NCBI GenBank assembly: GCA_045807325.1
Contig: JBJMHP010000170.1
Coordinates: 1 to 9,376 of the forward strand
Direction: 5' to 3'
Length of the DNA: 9,376 bases
DNA from: CALGFH01 sp045807325
GTDB lineage: Bacteria; Actinomycetota; CALGFH01
Part shown: piece after piece, positions 1 through 6,875 of the stretch
How the letters are laid out: each line of letters opens with the position of its first letter
Position numbering within the stretch: position 1 is the first letter of the stretch
Position numbers and translations under genes: made by a program
The notes under the pieces: generated by a model
What the model was told of the DNA's origin: nothing
The model's input: the letters and a program-made list of their open reading frames with translations, nothing else
Databases searched by the model: none

Positions 1-112
1 TGAACTCCAGCACCGCGTCGTCGTGGTAGAGCTCCTGCGCGCGGTCCACGTCCGCGCCGGCGTACTCCCAGTAGCGCCGCACCTTGTCGAGCACCACCGA
101 CGGTTCGGGCAT
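1..112 (-). CDS. SnoaL/NTF2-like protein, N-terminal part (cut by window edge)
   Basis: The first 37 residues of a protein are visible, starting MPEPSVVLDKVRRYWEYAGA and running off the left edge. The pattern of an N-terminal helix with aromatic residues (RRYWEY), then a short Asp/Arg linker, then ELYHDDAVLEF matches the opening of the NTF2-like superfamily (SnoaL-like), where the first long helix is followed by a strand carrying a 'Y-x-D-D-A-V' segment. Members are small cone-shaped proteins, either enzymes or ligand binders, so no reaction can be assigned. The ATG is well supported: AGGAGG lies 4 nt upstream. The gene begins only 32 bp after the 3' end of the tRNA-Leu gene on the same strand, so it may be read from the tRNA promoter. 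It is a different protein from the SnoaL-like gene at 2845-3213. Confidence 0.7.
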   Translation of the reverse strand, partial: MPEPSVVLDKVRRYWEYAGADVDRAQELYHDDAVLEF

Positions 113-144
113 CGCACCTCCTGTGCATCCGCGGCGGTCGGGGG

Positions 145-229
145 TGCCGGAGGAGGGGCTCGAACCCTCATGCCCTTGCGGGCCCGACGCTTTTAAGGCG
201 CGGCTGTCTGCCGATTCCAGCACTCCGGC
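145..229 (-). tRNA. tRNA-Leu (anticodon TAA)
   Basis: The minus strand folds into an 85-nt class II tRNA. The acceptor stem is GCCGGAG paired with CTCCGGC plus discriminator A. The D-stem is the 3-bp CTG/CAG typical of leucine tRNAs, with GG in the loop. The anticodon loop CTTAAAA has T33 and anticodon TAA at 195-193. The long variable arm forms the hairpin GCCC-GCAA-GGGC, and the T-arm is GAGGG-TTCGAGC-CCCTC. CCA is not encoded, since ACCCC follows. The anticodon stem has four pairs including a G-T wobble, with a C-C opposition at its outer end. The tRNA reads the rare codon UUA and also UUG by wobble. In a genome this GC-rich, UUA should be scarce. Confidence 0.95.
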
Positions 230-240
230 GCTGACCTGCC

Positions 241-246
241 AGGGTA
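241..246 (-). promoter_or_regulatory. Possible -10 element for tRNA-Leu
   Basis: TACCCT fits the actinobacterial -10 pattern TAnnnT and ends 11 nt before the mature tRNA 5' end, which would give a short 5' leader for RNase P to remove. No recognisable -35 hexamer sits at the right spacing, and the gap to the DedA stop codon is only 54 bp, so read-through from dedA is equally possible. Confidence 0.25.
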
Positions 247-283
247 AGGCACCGGGGTGAGGCGCGCGAGCCGGGCGATCGGG

Positions 284-949
284 TCAGCGGTCGGCGGGGG
301 CGCGGTCCTCGTCCGGCTCGGTGGGGGCGCGGCGTTGGTCCTGCCAGCGGCGGTACAGCCACCAGGCGGCGGCGGCCAGGACCAGCAGGGCGATGGCGAT
401 GGAGATGGGCCGCAGGAAGCGCTCCACCAGGTGCCACTGGCTGCCGAGGGCGTAGCCGAGGGCGGCCAGGGCGAAGGTCCAGGGCAGGCAGCCCAGGAAG
501 GTGTAGACCGAGAAGCGGACGAAGGGCATCTCGGCGATGCCGGCGGGCAGGCTGATGAAGGTCCTCACCACCGGGAGCAGGCGGGACACGAACACGGCGG
601 CCTCGCCGTGGCGGTCGAACCAGACCTCGGCCCGGTCCAGCTCGTGCTGGCGCAGGAAGATGTAGCGGCCCCAGCGCTCGATCAGCGGCCGCCCTCCCCG
701 CCAGCCCACGGCCCAGGCGATCCAGGAGCCGACCAGGTTGCCGAGGGTGCCGGCCAGGCCGACGGCCACGAAGTTGAGGTGCCGGCCCTCGGCGCCCAGG
801 CTGGCCACGAAGCTGGCGTTGGTCAGCGCGCCCCCGAACAGCATGGTGACTTCGCTGGGGATCGGGATGCAGGCCGACTCGAGCAGCATGAGCACGAAGA
901 TGGCCACCAGGCCGTACTGCAGGATGATGTCGGTGATCAGGTGCTCCAC
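284..949 (-). CDS. DedA family (SNARE-associated/VTT domain) membrane protein
   Basis: This 221-residue polytopic inner-membrane protein belongs to the DedA family. Family members are needed for envelope integrity and proton-motive-force homeostasis, and several act as flippases for undecaprenyl phosphate or phospholipids. Hallmarks are the N-terminal segment LLESACIPIPSE (E24, E33) in a re-entrant hydrophobic region, then FVSRLLPVVRTFISLPAG (about residues 120-137). R123 and R129 in that second segment keep the six-residue spacing of the two essential arginines of E. coli YqjA/YghB. Hydrophobic stretches lie near residues 10-24, 60-82, 145-168 and 180-199. The C-terminus is a charged tail with Arg, Glu and Asp. 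The start is GTG with AGGAG 5 nt upstream. It lies 66 bp after the DtxR-like gene and may share its transcript. The lipid substrate cannot be told from sequence. Confidence 0.93.
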   Translation of the reverse strand: MEHLITDIILQYGLVAIFVLMLLESACIPIPSEVTMLFGGALTNASFVASLGAEGRHLNFVAVGLAGTLGNLVGSWIAWAVGWRGGRPLIERWGRYIFLRQHELDRAEVWFDRHGEAAVFVSRLLPVVRTFISLPAGIAEMPFVRFSVYTFLGCLPWTFALAALGYALGSQWHLVERFLRPISIAIALLVLAAAAWWLYRRWQDQRRAPTEPDEDRAPADR

Positions 950-981
950 GGCTGCTCCTGGTCGTGCTCGCCGGCGCGGGT

Positions 982-1008
982 CAGCTCCTCCTCGAACCTG
1001 AGGAACTG
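982..1008 (-). other. 9-bp hairpin between DtxR-like and dedA genes
   Basis: On the transcript strand, CAGTTCCTC pairs with GAGGAGCTG across the 9-nt loop AGGTTCGAG. This makes a 9-bp stem with one G-U wobble that begins 7 nt past the DtxR-like stop codon and ends 32 nt before the dedA start. No T-run follows, so it is not a classic intrinsic terminator. It could be a weak or Rho-assisted attenuator or an mRNA processing or stability element. Confidence 0.4.
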
Positions 1009-1015
1009 TATCGGA

Positions 1016-1750
1016 CTACCGGCTCCAGTGCGTCTCGCCCAGGAGGTAGGCCGTGGCCAGGCTCTCGGGGTCCTGCTCGGCCGGGGCGCCGTCGCCTGGG
1101 CGCTCGACCGCCACCGAGATCGTCCGGGCGGCGTACAGGGGCAGCTCGGTCGCCCCCTGCGGGCCCTCCAGCTTGGCCCGGTCCTCGCCGAAGGCGACGA
1201 TGGTGTAGCTCGCCCTTGGCTCGACCCCGGCCTGGCGGAACATCCGCAGCAGGTCGTGGTCCTCGTTCTCGAACCGGAGGATCCGGACGACGCTGCCGGT
1301 GGGGGCGGCGGTCAGGGGCACGCCCGGCTCGCGCGGGTAGTCGCCGATCGGGTGGCCGTGGGGGCAGGTCCGGGCCTCGCCGATCATGTCCAGCATGCGG
1401 GCCTCAAGGGCCGGGGTGACGCCCATCTCGAAGGCCTCGGCCTCCTCATGGACCTCGTCCCAGGGCACGCCCATCACCTTGACCAGGAACGCCTCGACCA
1501 GCCGGTGCCGGCTGACCACGTGCTTGGCCACCTCCATGCCCTCGGCGGTCAGCACGATCCGCTTGCCGGGGCCGCGGTCGACCAGGCCCTCGCCCTCGAG
1601 GCGGCGGACCATCCCGGTGACGCTGGGCGGCGACACCTGCATGGCCCGGGCCAGGTTGGTGGGCGTCCGCTCGATGCCGGCCTCGCCGAGCCAGTAGAGC
1701 GACTCCAGGTACTCCTGGATCGCCGGGGTGAGGGTGGTGCCGTCGGCCAT
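1016..1750 (-). CDS. DtxR/MntR-family metal-dependent transcriptional regulator
   Basis: This 244-residue protein has the three-part layout of full-length DtxR/IdeR regulators. A winged helix-turn-helix spans about residues 7-70 (NLARAMQVSPPSVTGMVRRL is the recognition region). The dimerisation and metal-binding domain spans about 71-140, including CPHGHPIG at 129-136. A FeoA/SH3-like domain spans about 145-218. Such proteins bind Mn2+ or Fe2+ and then repress uptake genes or activate efflux and storage genes. Aligning by eye with MntR and DtxR, the metal ligands correspond to E13, E16, H82, H101, E105, E108 and M109. M109 replaces the usual His of the 'E-H' pair, and E13 stands where DtxR has Met10 and MntR Asp8. 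A cupredoxin lipoprotein gene lies 47 bp upstream and dedA 66 bp downstream. There is no good Shine-Dalgarno. See the -10 element at 1757-1762. Mn-type versus Fe-type specificity is undecided. Confidence 0.93.
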   Translation of the reverse strand: MADGTTLTPAIQEYLESLYWLGEAGIERTPTNLARAMQVSPPSVTGMVRRLEGEGLVDRGPGKRIVLTAEGMEVAKHVVSRHRLVEAFLVKVMGVPWDEVHEEAEAFEMGVTPALEARMLDMIGEARTCPHGHPIGDYPREPGVPLTAAPTGSVVRILRFENEDHDLLRMFRQAGVEPRASYTIVAFGEDRAKLEGPQGATELPLYAARTISVAVERPGDGAPAEQDPESLATAYLLGETHWSR

Positions 1751-1756
1751 GGGCCT

Positions 1757-1762
1757 ATGGTA
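1757..1762 (-). promoter_or_regulatory. Possible -10 element giving a leaderless DtxR-like mRNA
   Basis: TACCAT matches the TAnnnT -10 pattern and ends 6 nt before the ATG at 1750. Transcription would therefore start at or next to the A of the start codon. Leaderless mRNAs of this geometry are common in actinobacteria, and the gene lacks a Shine-Dalgarno. No clear -35 is visible. The cupredoxin stop is only 47 bp upstream, so read-through is also possible. Confidence 0.4.
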
Positions 1763-1797
1763 CGTGGCGCCGCCGCAACAGGGCAGGCACCGGTTCC

Positions 1798-2148
1798 TCA
1801 GCCGGCCACCACCACGCGGCCCTCCATGCCGGCGTGCAGGTCGCAGTGGTAGCGGTACTCGCCGGCCTGCGTGAACCGGTGGCTCCAGGTGCCCCTGGAC
1901 TGGGTCTCGGAGGCGAACCCGTCCCCCTTGACGTTGTGGGGGACCGAGCCGTCCACGAACCGCCAGGTGACCTCGGTGCCCGGCTCCACCTCGATCGCCG
2001 GCGGCAGGAACTTGAGGTTCTTGGCGTCGACCGTGGTGACGCCGCGCTCGGGTGGGGCGTCGGCGGTGGAGGCGGCCGACCCGGACTGGCAGGCCGCCAA
2101 TGTGAACGTGAGCACAAGCAGGAGCGCGAGGAGGGGGCGGGGGGACAC
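1798..2148 (-). CDS. Cupredoxin (plastocyanin-like) lipoprotein
   Basis: This 116-residue exported type I copper protein has a lipoprotein signal: a hydrophobic stretch LLALLLVLTFTLAAC, with lipobox L-A-A-C and modified Cys20. A low-complexity Ser/Ala linker follows. The cupredoxin domain covers about residues 38-116. All four type I copper ligands are visible: H71 in VPHNV, then C102, H105 and M108 in YHCDLHAGM. It should therefore bind copper and carry single electrons on the outer face of the membrane, although some family members only store or sequester copper. The start is GTG with AAGGAG 5 nt upstream. It follows the DUF4190-like gene by 40 bp and precedes the DtxR-like regulator by 47 bp, so co-transcription is likely. 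Its redox partner is not in the window. Confidence 0.92.
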   Translation of the reverse strand: MSPRPLLALLLVLTFTLAACQSGSAASTADAPPERGVTTVDAKNLKFLPPAIEVEPGTEVTWRFVDGSVPHNVKGDGFASETQSRGTWSHRFTQAGEYRYHCDLHAGMEGRVVVAG

Positions 2149-2159
2149 GGGGGCTCCTT

Positions 2160-2195
2160 GAACGGGACGGTCAGTTGGAACGGGACGGTCAGTAG
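2160..2195. repeat. 18-bp tandem direct repeat, two copies, spanning a stop codon
   Basis: GAACGGGACGGTCAGT occurs at 2160-2175 and again at 2178-2193, a period of 18 bp. It overlaps the stop codon of the DUF4190-like gene (2189-2191) and ends just upstream of the Shine-Dalgarno of the cupredoxin gene. The downstream copy repeats the TGA in frame, so the gene has tandem stops. It may be a simple slippage duplication or a pair of protein-binding sites. Confidence 0.85.
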
Positions 2196-2695
2196 CGGTT
2201 GCCCATCGAGGCGATGATCGCGATCACGCCGATGAGGATCGCGATGCCGGTCAGGACGAGCTCGATGATGGCGATGATGCGGGCCGCCCTGGCCTGCTCG
2301 ATGCCGGTGAGCTGGCCGCCGGAGGCCTCGATGCGCTTCTGGGAGCTGTTGGCCAGGACCAGGGCGACGATGGCCCCCACGGGGGCGCAGATGAAGAAGC
2401 CGACCACGGCGATGACCAGCGCCGCCGTGGCCGTGCTGTCGTTCTGGGGTCCCGCCGGGTAGCCGTACCCGTAGCCGGGCGGCGCCCCGTAGGGCGGCTG
2501 CCCGTAGCCGGGGGGCGGCTGCCCGTAGCCGGGTTGGCCGTAGCCCGGGGCGGGTGGCTGGGGGGCCGGCGGCCCGGGCGTGGTGGGTGGCTCGGAGGAC
2601 GGAGGGCCGCCGCTCAGGGGCTCGGTGGGGCGGCCGCCGCGGGGCTGGTCCTCCCGATCGCCGCTTCCGGGCGGGCCGGGCAGGTCGTCGGGCAT
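2189..2695 (-). CDS. DUF4190-like membrane protein with Gly/Tyr/Pro-rich N-terminal region
   Basis: This 168-residue protein has two clear parts. Residues 1-86 are disordered and rich in Pro, Gly, Tyr and Gln, with repeated GYGQP units from about 51 to 80. Residues about 88-165 hold two transmembrane helices (about 90-115 and 139-163) joined by a short charged loop, SSQKRIEASGGQLTG. This arrangement, with the A-x-V-x-G-F-F-I-C-A-P-V-G motif in helix 1, is characteristic of the DUF4190 family common in actinobacteria. The function of the family is not established. The start ATG has GAGGAG 6 nt upstream. The gene is divergent from the SnoaL-like gene at 2845 and is followed within 40 bp by the cupredoxin gene. 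Its first helix-loop-helix part is presumably in the membrane with the Pro-rich tail in the cytosol (inference). Confidence 0.85.
   Translation of the reverse strand: MPDDLPGPPGSGDREDQPRGGRPTEPLSGGPPSSEPPTTPGPPAPQPPAPGYGQPGYGQPPPGYGQPPYGAPPGYGYGYPAGPQNDSTATAALVIAVVGFFICAPVGAIVALVLANSSQKRIEASGGQLTGIEQARAARIIAIIELVLTGIAILIGVIAIIASMGNRY
2456..2547. repeat. In-frame tandem repeat coding for GYGQP units
   Basis: Short degenerate repeats encode PGYGQP-type units within the DUF4190-like gene. Two copies of a 20-base unit (ggcggctgcccgtagccggg, 2493-2512 and 2514-2533) are identical with a 21-bp period, equal to seven codons. Copy-number variation by slippage would keep the reading frame. Confidence 0.75.
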
Positions 2696-2736
2696 CTACG
2701 GCTCCTCATGCTCGGTTCGGCGTGCCGGCGCAGTAC

Positions 2737-2742
2737 ACCATA
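2737..2742 (-). promoter_or_regulatory. Possible -10 element for the DUF4190-like gene
   Basis: TATGGT matches TAnnnT and would start transcription near 2730, leaving a 5' leader of about 35 nt that contains the GAGGAG ribosome-binding site. It lies in the most AT-rich patch of the 149-bp divergent gap. No convincing -35 is seen. Confidence 0.3.
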
Positions 2743-2765
2743 CGACGGTCCAGCCGGCGGGGCCG

Positions 2766-2786
2766 CCGTCGTGTCACGGTCGACGG
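2766..2786. promoter_or_regulatory. Inverted repeat in divergent intergenic region
   Basis: CCGTCG and CGACGG form perfect 6-bp arms around a 9-bp spacer, between the divergent genes at 2695 and 2845. The spacing suits a dimeric regulator with half-sites two turns apart, but short GC-only arms arise easily by chance at this base composition. The rest of the 2696-2844 gap shows no gene. Confidence 0.3.
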
Positions 2787-2844
2787 GCCCGGGCACGCTC
2801 CTCCTGGCCGTGGTGCTGTCGCGGTGGGGTGAGAGCCTTGGACC

Positions 2845-3213
2845 ATGGACGAGGAGCTGGCGGGTCCCGTGCGGACCTGGGTGGACGGCTATGTGCGGGC
2901 CTGGGGCTCCAATGACCCGGCCGCGATCGGGGCGCTGTTCAGCGCCGGGGCGGCCTACCACACCGAGCCCCACAGCCTGCCGTGGCGGGGGCGGGAGGAG
3001 ATCGTCCGCCGATGGCTGGACCGCAAGGACGAGCCGGGGGAGGCCGAGTTCCGCTGGCATCTGGTCGCCGTCGCCCCGGACGTCGCGTTCGTCCAGGGCG
3101 AGACCGTCTACCGCACGCCGCCCCACACCTACAGCAACCTGTGGGTCATCCGGCTCGACGCCGAGGGCCGCTGCACCGAATTCACCGAGTGGTGGATGCG
3201 GCACCCTGACTAG
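2845..3213 (+). CDS. SnoaL-like (NTF2 superfamily) protein
   Basis: This 122-residue protein is the only plus-strand gene. It has the full NTF2-like outline: an N-terminal helix (VRTWVDGYVRAWGSND), the segment AIGALFSAGAAYHTEP, and a helix RGREEIVRRWLDR. Strands FRWHLVAVAPDVAFVQGETVY and TYSNLWVIRLDAEGRC lead into the terminal EFTEWWMRHPD. The 'W-R-G-R-E-E-I' and 'W-V-I-R-L-D-x-E-G-R' segments are typical of SnoaL-like nuclear transport factor 2 family proteins. The family includes cyclases, isomerases, dehydratases and non-enzymatic proteins, so no substrate can be named. There is no signal peptide. The Shine-Dalgarno is weak (GGTGAGAG about 11 nt upstream). The gene ends tail-to-tail with the minus-strand gene at 3210-4202, sharing CTAG. 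Confidence 0.88.
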   Translation: MDEELAGPVRTWVDGYVRAWGSNDPAAIGALFSAGAAYHTEPHSLPWRGREEIVRRWLDRKDEPGEAEFRWHLVAVAPDVAFVQGETVYRTPPHTYSNLWVIRLDAEGRCTEFTEWWMRHPD

Positions 3214-4202
3214 CTGCGGTCGGTGGCATCCAGGGCGGCCGTCCAGCCCTCGGCGGGGTCGGTGGCGGCCAGGCGGAGGATCCAGCCGGTGCCGGGCATG
3301 CCGTCGTCCCAGACCCACCAGCTGAGCCGGTCGATGGCGGCCCCGAGGGCGTCGGGGTCGGGCGGCCAGTCCAGGCCGGCCAGAGCGGCCGCGGCCCACC
3401 AGGCGTCGAAGCGGCCGAGGGCGGCGCCGCGGCGCACCCCGTGGGCCCCGCCGCTGGCCGCGGCCCAGGCCATCCGGGCCAAGGCCGAGGCCGGCGTGAC
3501 CCGGCCCAGCCGGTGCTCGGGGTGGCCGAGGGCGGCCACCGCCTCGGCCGGGCCGCCGGCCACCACCACCGCCCGAGCCTGGCCTCCCGACTCCGAGGTC
3601 CAGACCTCGACCAGGTCGGTGAGGGCCCGGGTGACCTCGGGCCGGTCCAGGACCGGGCCCGGCTCGGCCCGGCCGGCGGCCATGGCCACCGCCTCGGCGC
3701 CCGGGTCGGGCACCTCGCGCTCGTCCGGCCGGTAGGTGGCCAGCGGGTACGCCGGCTCCCAGGGCGCCAGCACCAGCGGCAGCTCCAGCACCTCGCCATG
3801 CGCCCCGGGCACCTCGCGCAGGTCCTCGCCGCGCAGCACCCGCTCCTGGGCGACCGCGCCGGCCACCGCCGGCACGGCCAGGTACGGGGCCAGCTCGGCG
3901 AAGGTATGGGTGGTGGCCGCGACCTCGGTCAGCGGTCCCAGGGCGAACCGGGCCGCCCCCGGCCGCAGCACGCTGGCCGCCTCGGGGGCGGGGCCGTCCA
4001 GGGCCATCCGGTACTCGACGTAGGTGGTCACCGGCCACAGCGGCCGCCCCCGCTCCACCGCCTCCTCCAGCCGCTGGCGCAGGTCGACCAGGCCGGCCCA
4101 GTCGCGGCTGGCGCACAGCCCGTCCACGGCCCGCAGCAGGGCCGCCGGGTCCCCGAGCTCGACCAGCTCGGCCAGCCGCTGACCGGGCAGGCGTTCCTCC
4201 AC
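3210..4202 (-). CDS. Unrecognised conserved-looking 330-aa cytosolic protein
   Basis: I do not recognise this family. The protein is 330 residues, with no signal peptide and no transmembrane helix, and is rich in Ala, Trp, Pro and Glu. Residues 7-52 look helical and amphipathic (LAELVELGDPAALLRAVDGL). Distinct segments follow: LWPVTTYVEYRMAL (55-68), ATTHTFAELAPYLAVP (96-111), LPLVLAPWEPAYPLATYRPD (141-160), GGAHGVRRGAALGRFDAWWA (251-270) and LSWWVWDDGMPGTGWILRLA (293-312). The density of Trp, Gly, Arg and His motifs argues for a real, conserved fold. The start is GTG with GGAGGAGG 4 nt upstream, inside a duplicated intergenic segment. It sits 155 bp downstream of the PhzF gene and converges on the SnoaL-like gene, sharing stop bases. 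The larger overlapping frame at 2614-4224 is an unlikely alternative because its protein is Arg/Gly/Pro-rich without pattern. Confidence 0.8.
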   Translation of the reverse strand: MEERLPGQRLAELVELGDPAALLRAVDGLCASRDWAGLVDLRQRLEEAVERGRPLWPVTTYVEYRMALDGPAPEAASVLRPGAARFALGPLTEVAATTHTFAELAPYLAVPAVAGAVAQERVLRGEDLREVPGAHGEVLELPLVLAPWEPAYPLATYRPDEREVPDPGAEAVAMAAGRAEPGPVLDRPEVTRALTDLVEVWTSESGGQARAVVVAGGPAEAVAALGHPEHRLGRVTPASALARMAWAAASGGAHGVRRGAALGRFDAWWAAAALAGLDWPPDPDALGAAIDRLSWWVWDDGMPGTGWILRLAATDPAEGWTAALDATDRS

Positions 4203-4290
4203 GCAGCCTCCTCCCCCAACCCACCGCTACCGGACCCCCAGACCGGGGCAGCCTCCTCCATCAACCCACCGGTACGGGGGCCCCAACCGG
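4203..4290. repeat. Imperfect tandem duplication of about 44 bp
   Basis: Segments 4203-4246 and 4248-4290 align with six mismatches and one gap. Both begin GCAGCCTCCTCC and contain CAACCCACCG. The copy nearer the 330-aa gene holds its ribosome-binding site (GGAGGAGG on the minus strand). The other copy preserves the ribosome-binding site but lacks the GTG, whose position falls outside the unit. This looks like a duplication of the 5' leader. No gene is seen in the 4203-4357 gap. Confidence 0.7.
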
Positions 4291-4296
4291 GAGGGT

Positions 4297-4345
4297 AGCC
4301 CAACCGCCGGTTCGGGGGCGCCGGATTGTCCACAGCCCAACCGCC
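4297..4345. repeat. Two copies of AGCCCAACCGCC, 37 bp apart
   Basis: The 12-bp word occurs at 4297-4308 and 4334-4345. The core CCCAACC also occurs at 4215-4221 and 4282-4288, giving four occurrences in about 130 bp between the PhzF stop and the next gene. It could be a cluster of binding sites or the remains of repeated duplication. Confidence 0.6.
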
Positions 4346-4357
4346 CGGGGCCGGAGG

Positions 4358-5157
4358 TCAGACCAGCTGGCCGCGGAGCACGGTCACGGCCTGGCCGCCG
4401 AGCAGGACCCGGTCGCCGGAGGGGCGGACCTGGACCAGGCCCCCGCGGGCCGACGCCTGGAAGCCGGTCAGCTCGGTCCGGCCGAGGCGCTCGGCCCAGA
4501 ACGGGCCAAGGGTGCAGTGGGCCGACCCGGTCACCGGGTCCTCGTCGATGCCGGCGGCCGGGGCGAAGTAGCGGGAGACGAAGTCGTGGCCGCCCGAGCC
4601 GTCGCCGGCGGCGGTGACGATGACCCCGCGGGGGCCAAGCCCTTCCAGGCGCCGGACGTCGGGGGCAAGGCCACGCACGGCCGCCTCGTCCTCGAGCTCG
4701 ACCAGGTAGTCGAAGCGGCCCCGGCCGACCCAGCGTGCCGCCGCGCCCGAGAGGCCCTCCAGCAGCCCGGCCGGCGGGTCGACCGGCTCGGCCGGGGTGG
4801 CCGGGAAGTCGAGCCAGATGGCCCCGTCGCCGTCGCGGCGGGCGGCCAGGGCGCCGCTGGCCGTGTCGAAGCGCAGCGCCTGCCCGGCCTCGGCCAGCCC
4901 CTCGGTGAAGAGCACGTGCGCGGAGGCCAGGGTGGCGTGGCCGCACAGCTCGACCTCGACGGTGGGCGTGAACCAGCGCAGCCCGTAGCGGCCGGCCTCG
5001 GCCCCCGGGCGCAGGAAGGCCGTCTCCGACAGGTTCATCTCGGCCGCCACCCGCTGCATCCAGCCCGGGTCGGCGTCGTCCTCCAGCAGGCACACGGCGG
5101 CCGGGTTGCCGGCGAACGGCTCGGCCGTGAACGCGTCGACCTGGTACAGCGGTCGCG

Positions 5158-5161
<4 letters not shown>
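4358..5161 (-). CDS. PhzF-family isomerase/epimerase-like protein
   Basis: This 267-residue protein has the two-lobed fold of the PhzF superfamily, which is related to diaminopimelate epimerase. The N-terminal motif is YQVDAFTAEPFAGNPAAVC (6-24), followed by MNLSETAFL with E46, the equivalent of catalytic Glu45 of PhzF. H75 lies in EVELCGHATLASAH, and D208 lies in DEDPVTGSAHCTLGPFW. These three match the Glu, His and Asp of the PhzF active site. PhzF itself isomerises a dihydroxyanthranilate intermediate. No other phenazine gene is present here, so this is more likely one of the many family members of unknown substrate. The start is GTG at 5161-5159, overlapping the treS stop TGA as GTGA, so translation is probably coupled to treS. 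An in-frame extension further upstream lies inside treS and can be discarded. Confidence 0.92.
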
Positions 5162-6840
<1,679 letters not shown>

Positions 6841-6875
6841 TCTGTTCCGCTCCCGAGCCGGCTCCGTCACCACGG

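Noticed and set aside
145..229. tRNA-Leu as an integration site for a mobile element
   Set aside because: No integrase, no repeated tRNA 3' end elsewhere in the window and no foreign base composition are seen.
257..1852. 531-aa plus-strand open frame
   Set aside because: It runs antisense to the dedA and DtxR-like genes. Its protein is Gly/Gln/His/Val-rich with no family pattern, as expected for the mirror frame of GC-rich coding DNA.
2614..4224. 536-aa minus-strand open frame covering two genes
   Set aside because: Its product is Arg/Gly/Pro-rich low-complexity sequence, and it would overlap both the SnoaL-like gene and the better 330-aa frame.
4302..4312. AACCGCCGGTT as a terminator hairpin after the PhzF gene
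   Set aside because: The stem is only 5 bp around a single base, with no T-run, so it cannot form a stable terminator hairpin.
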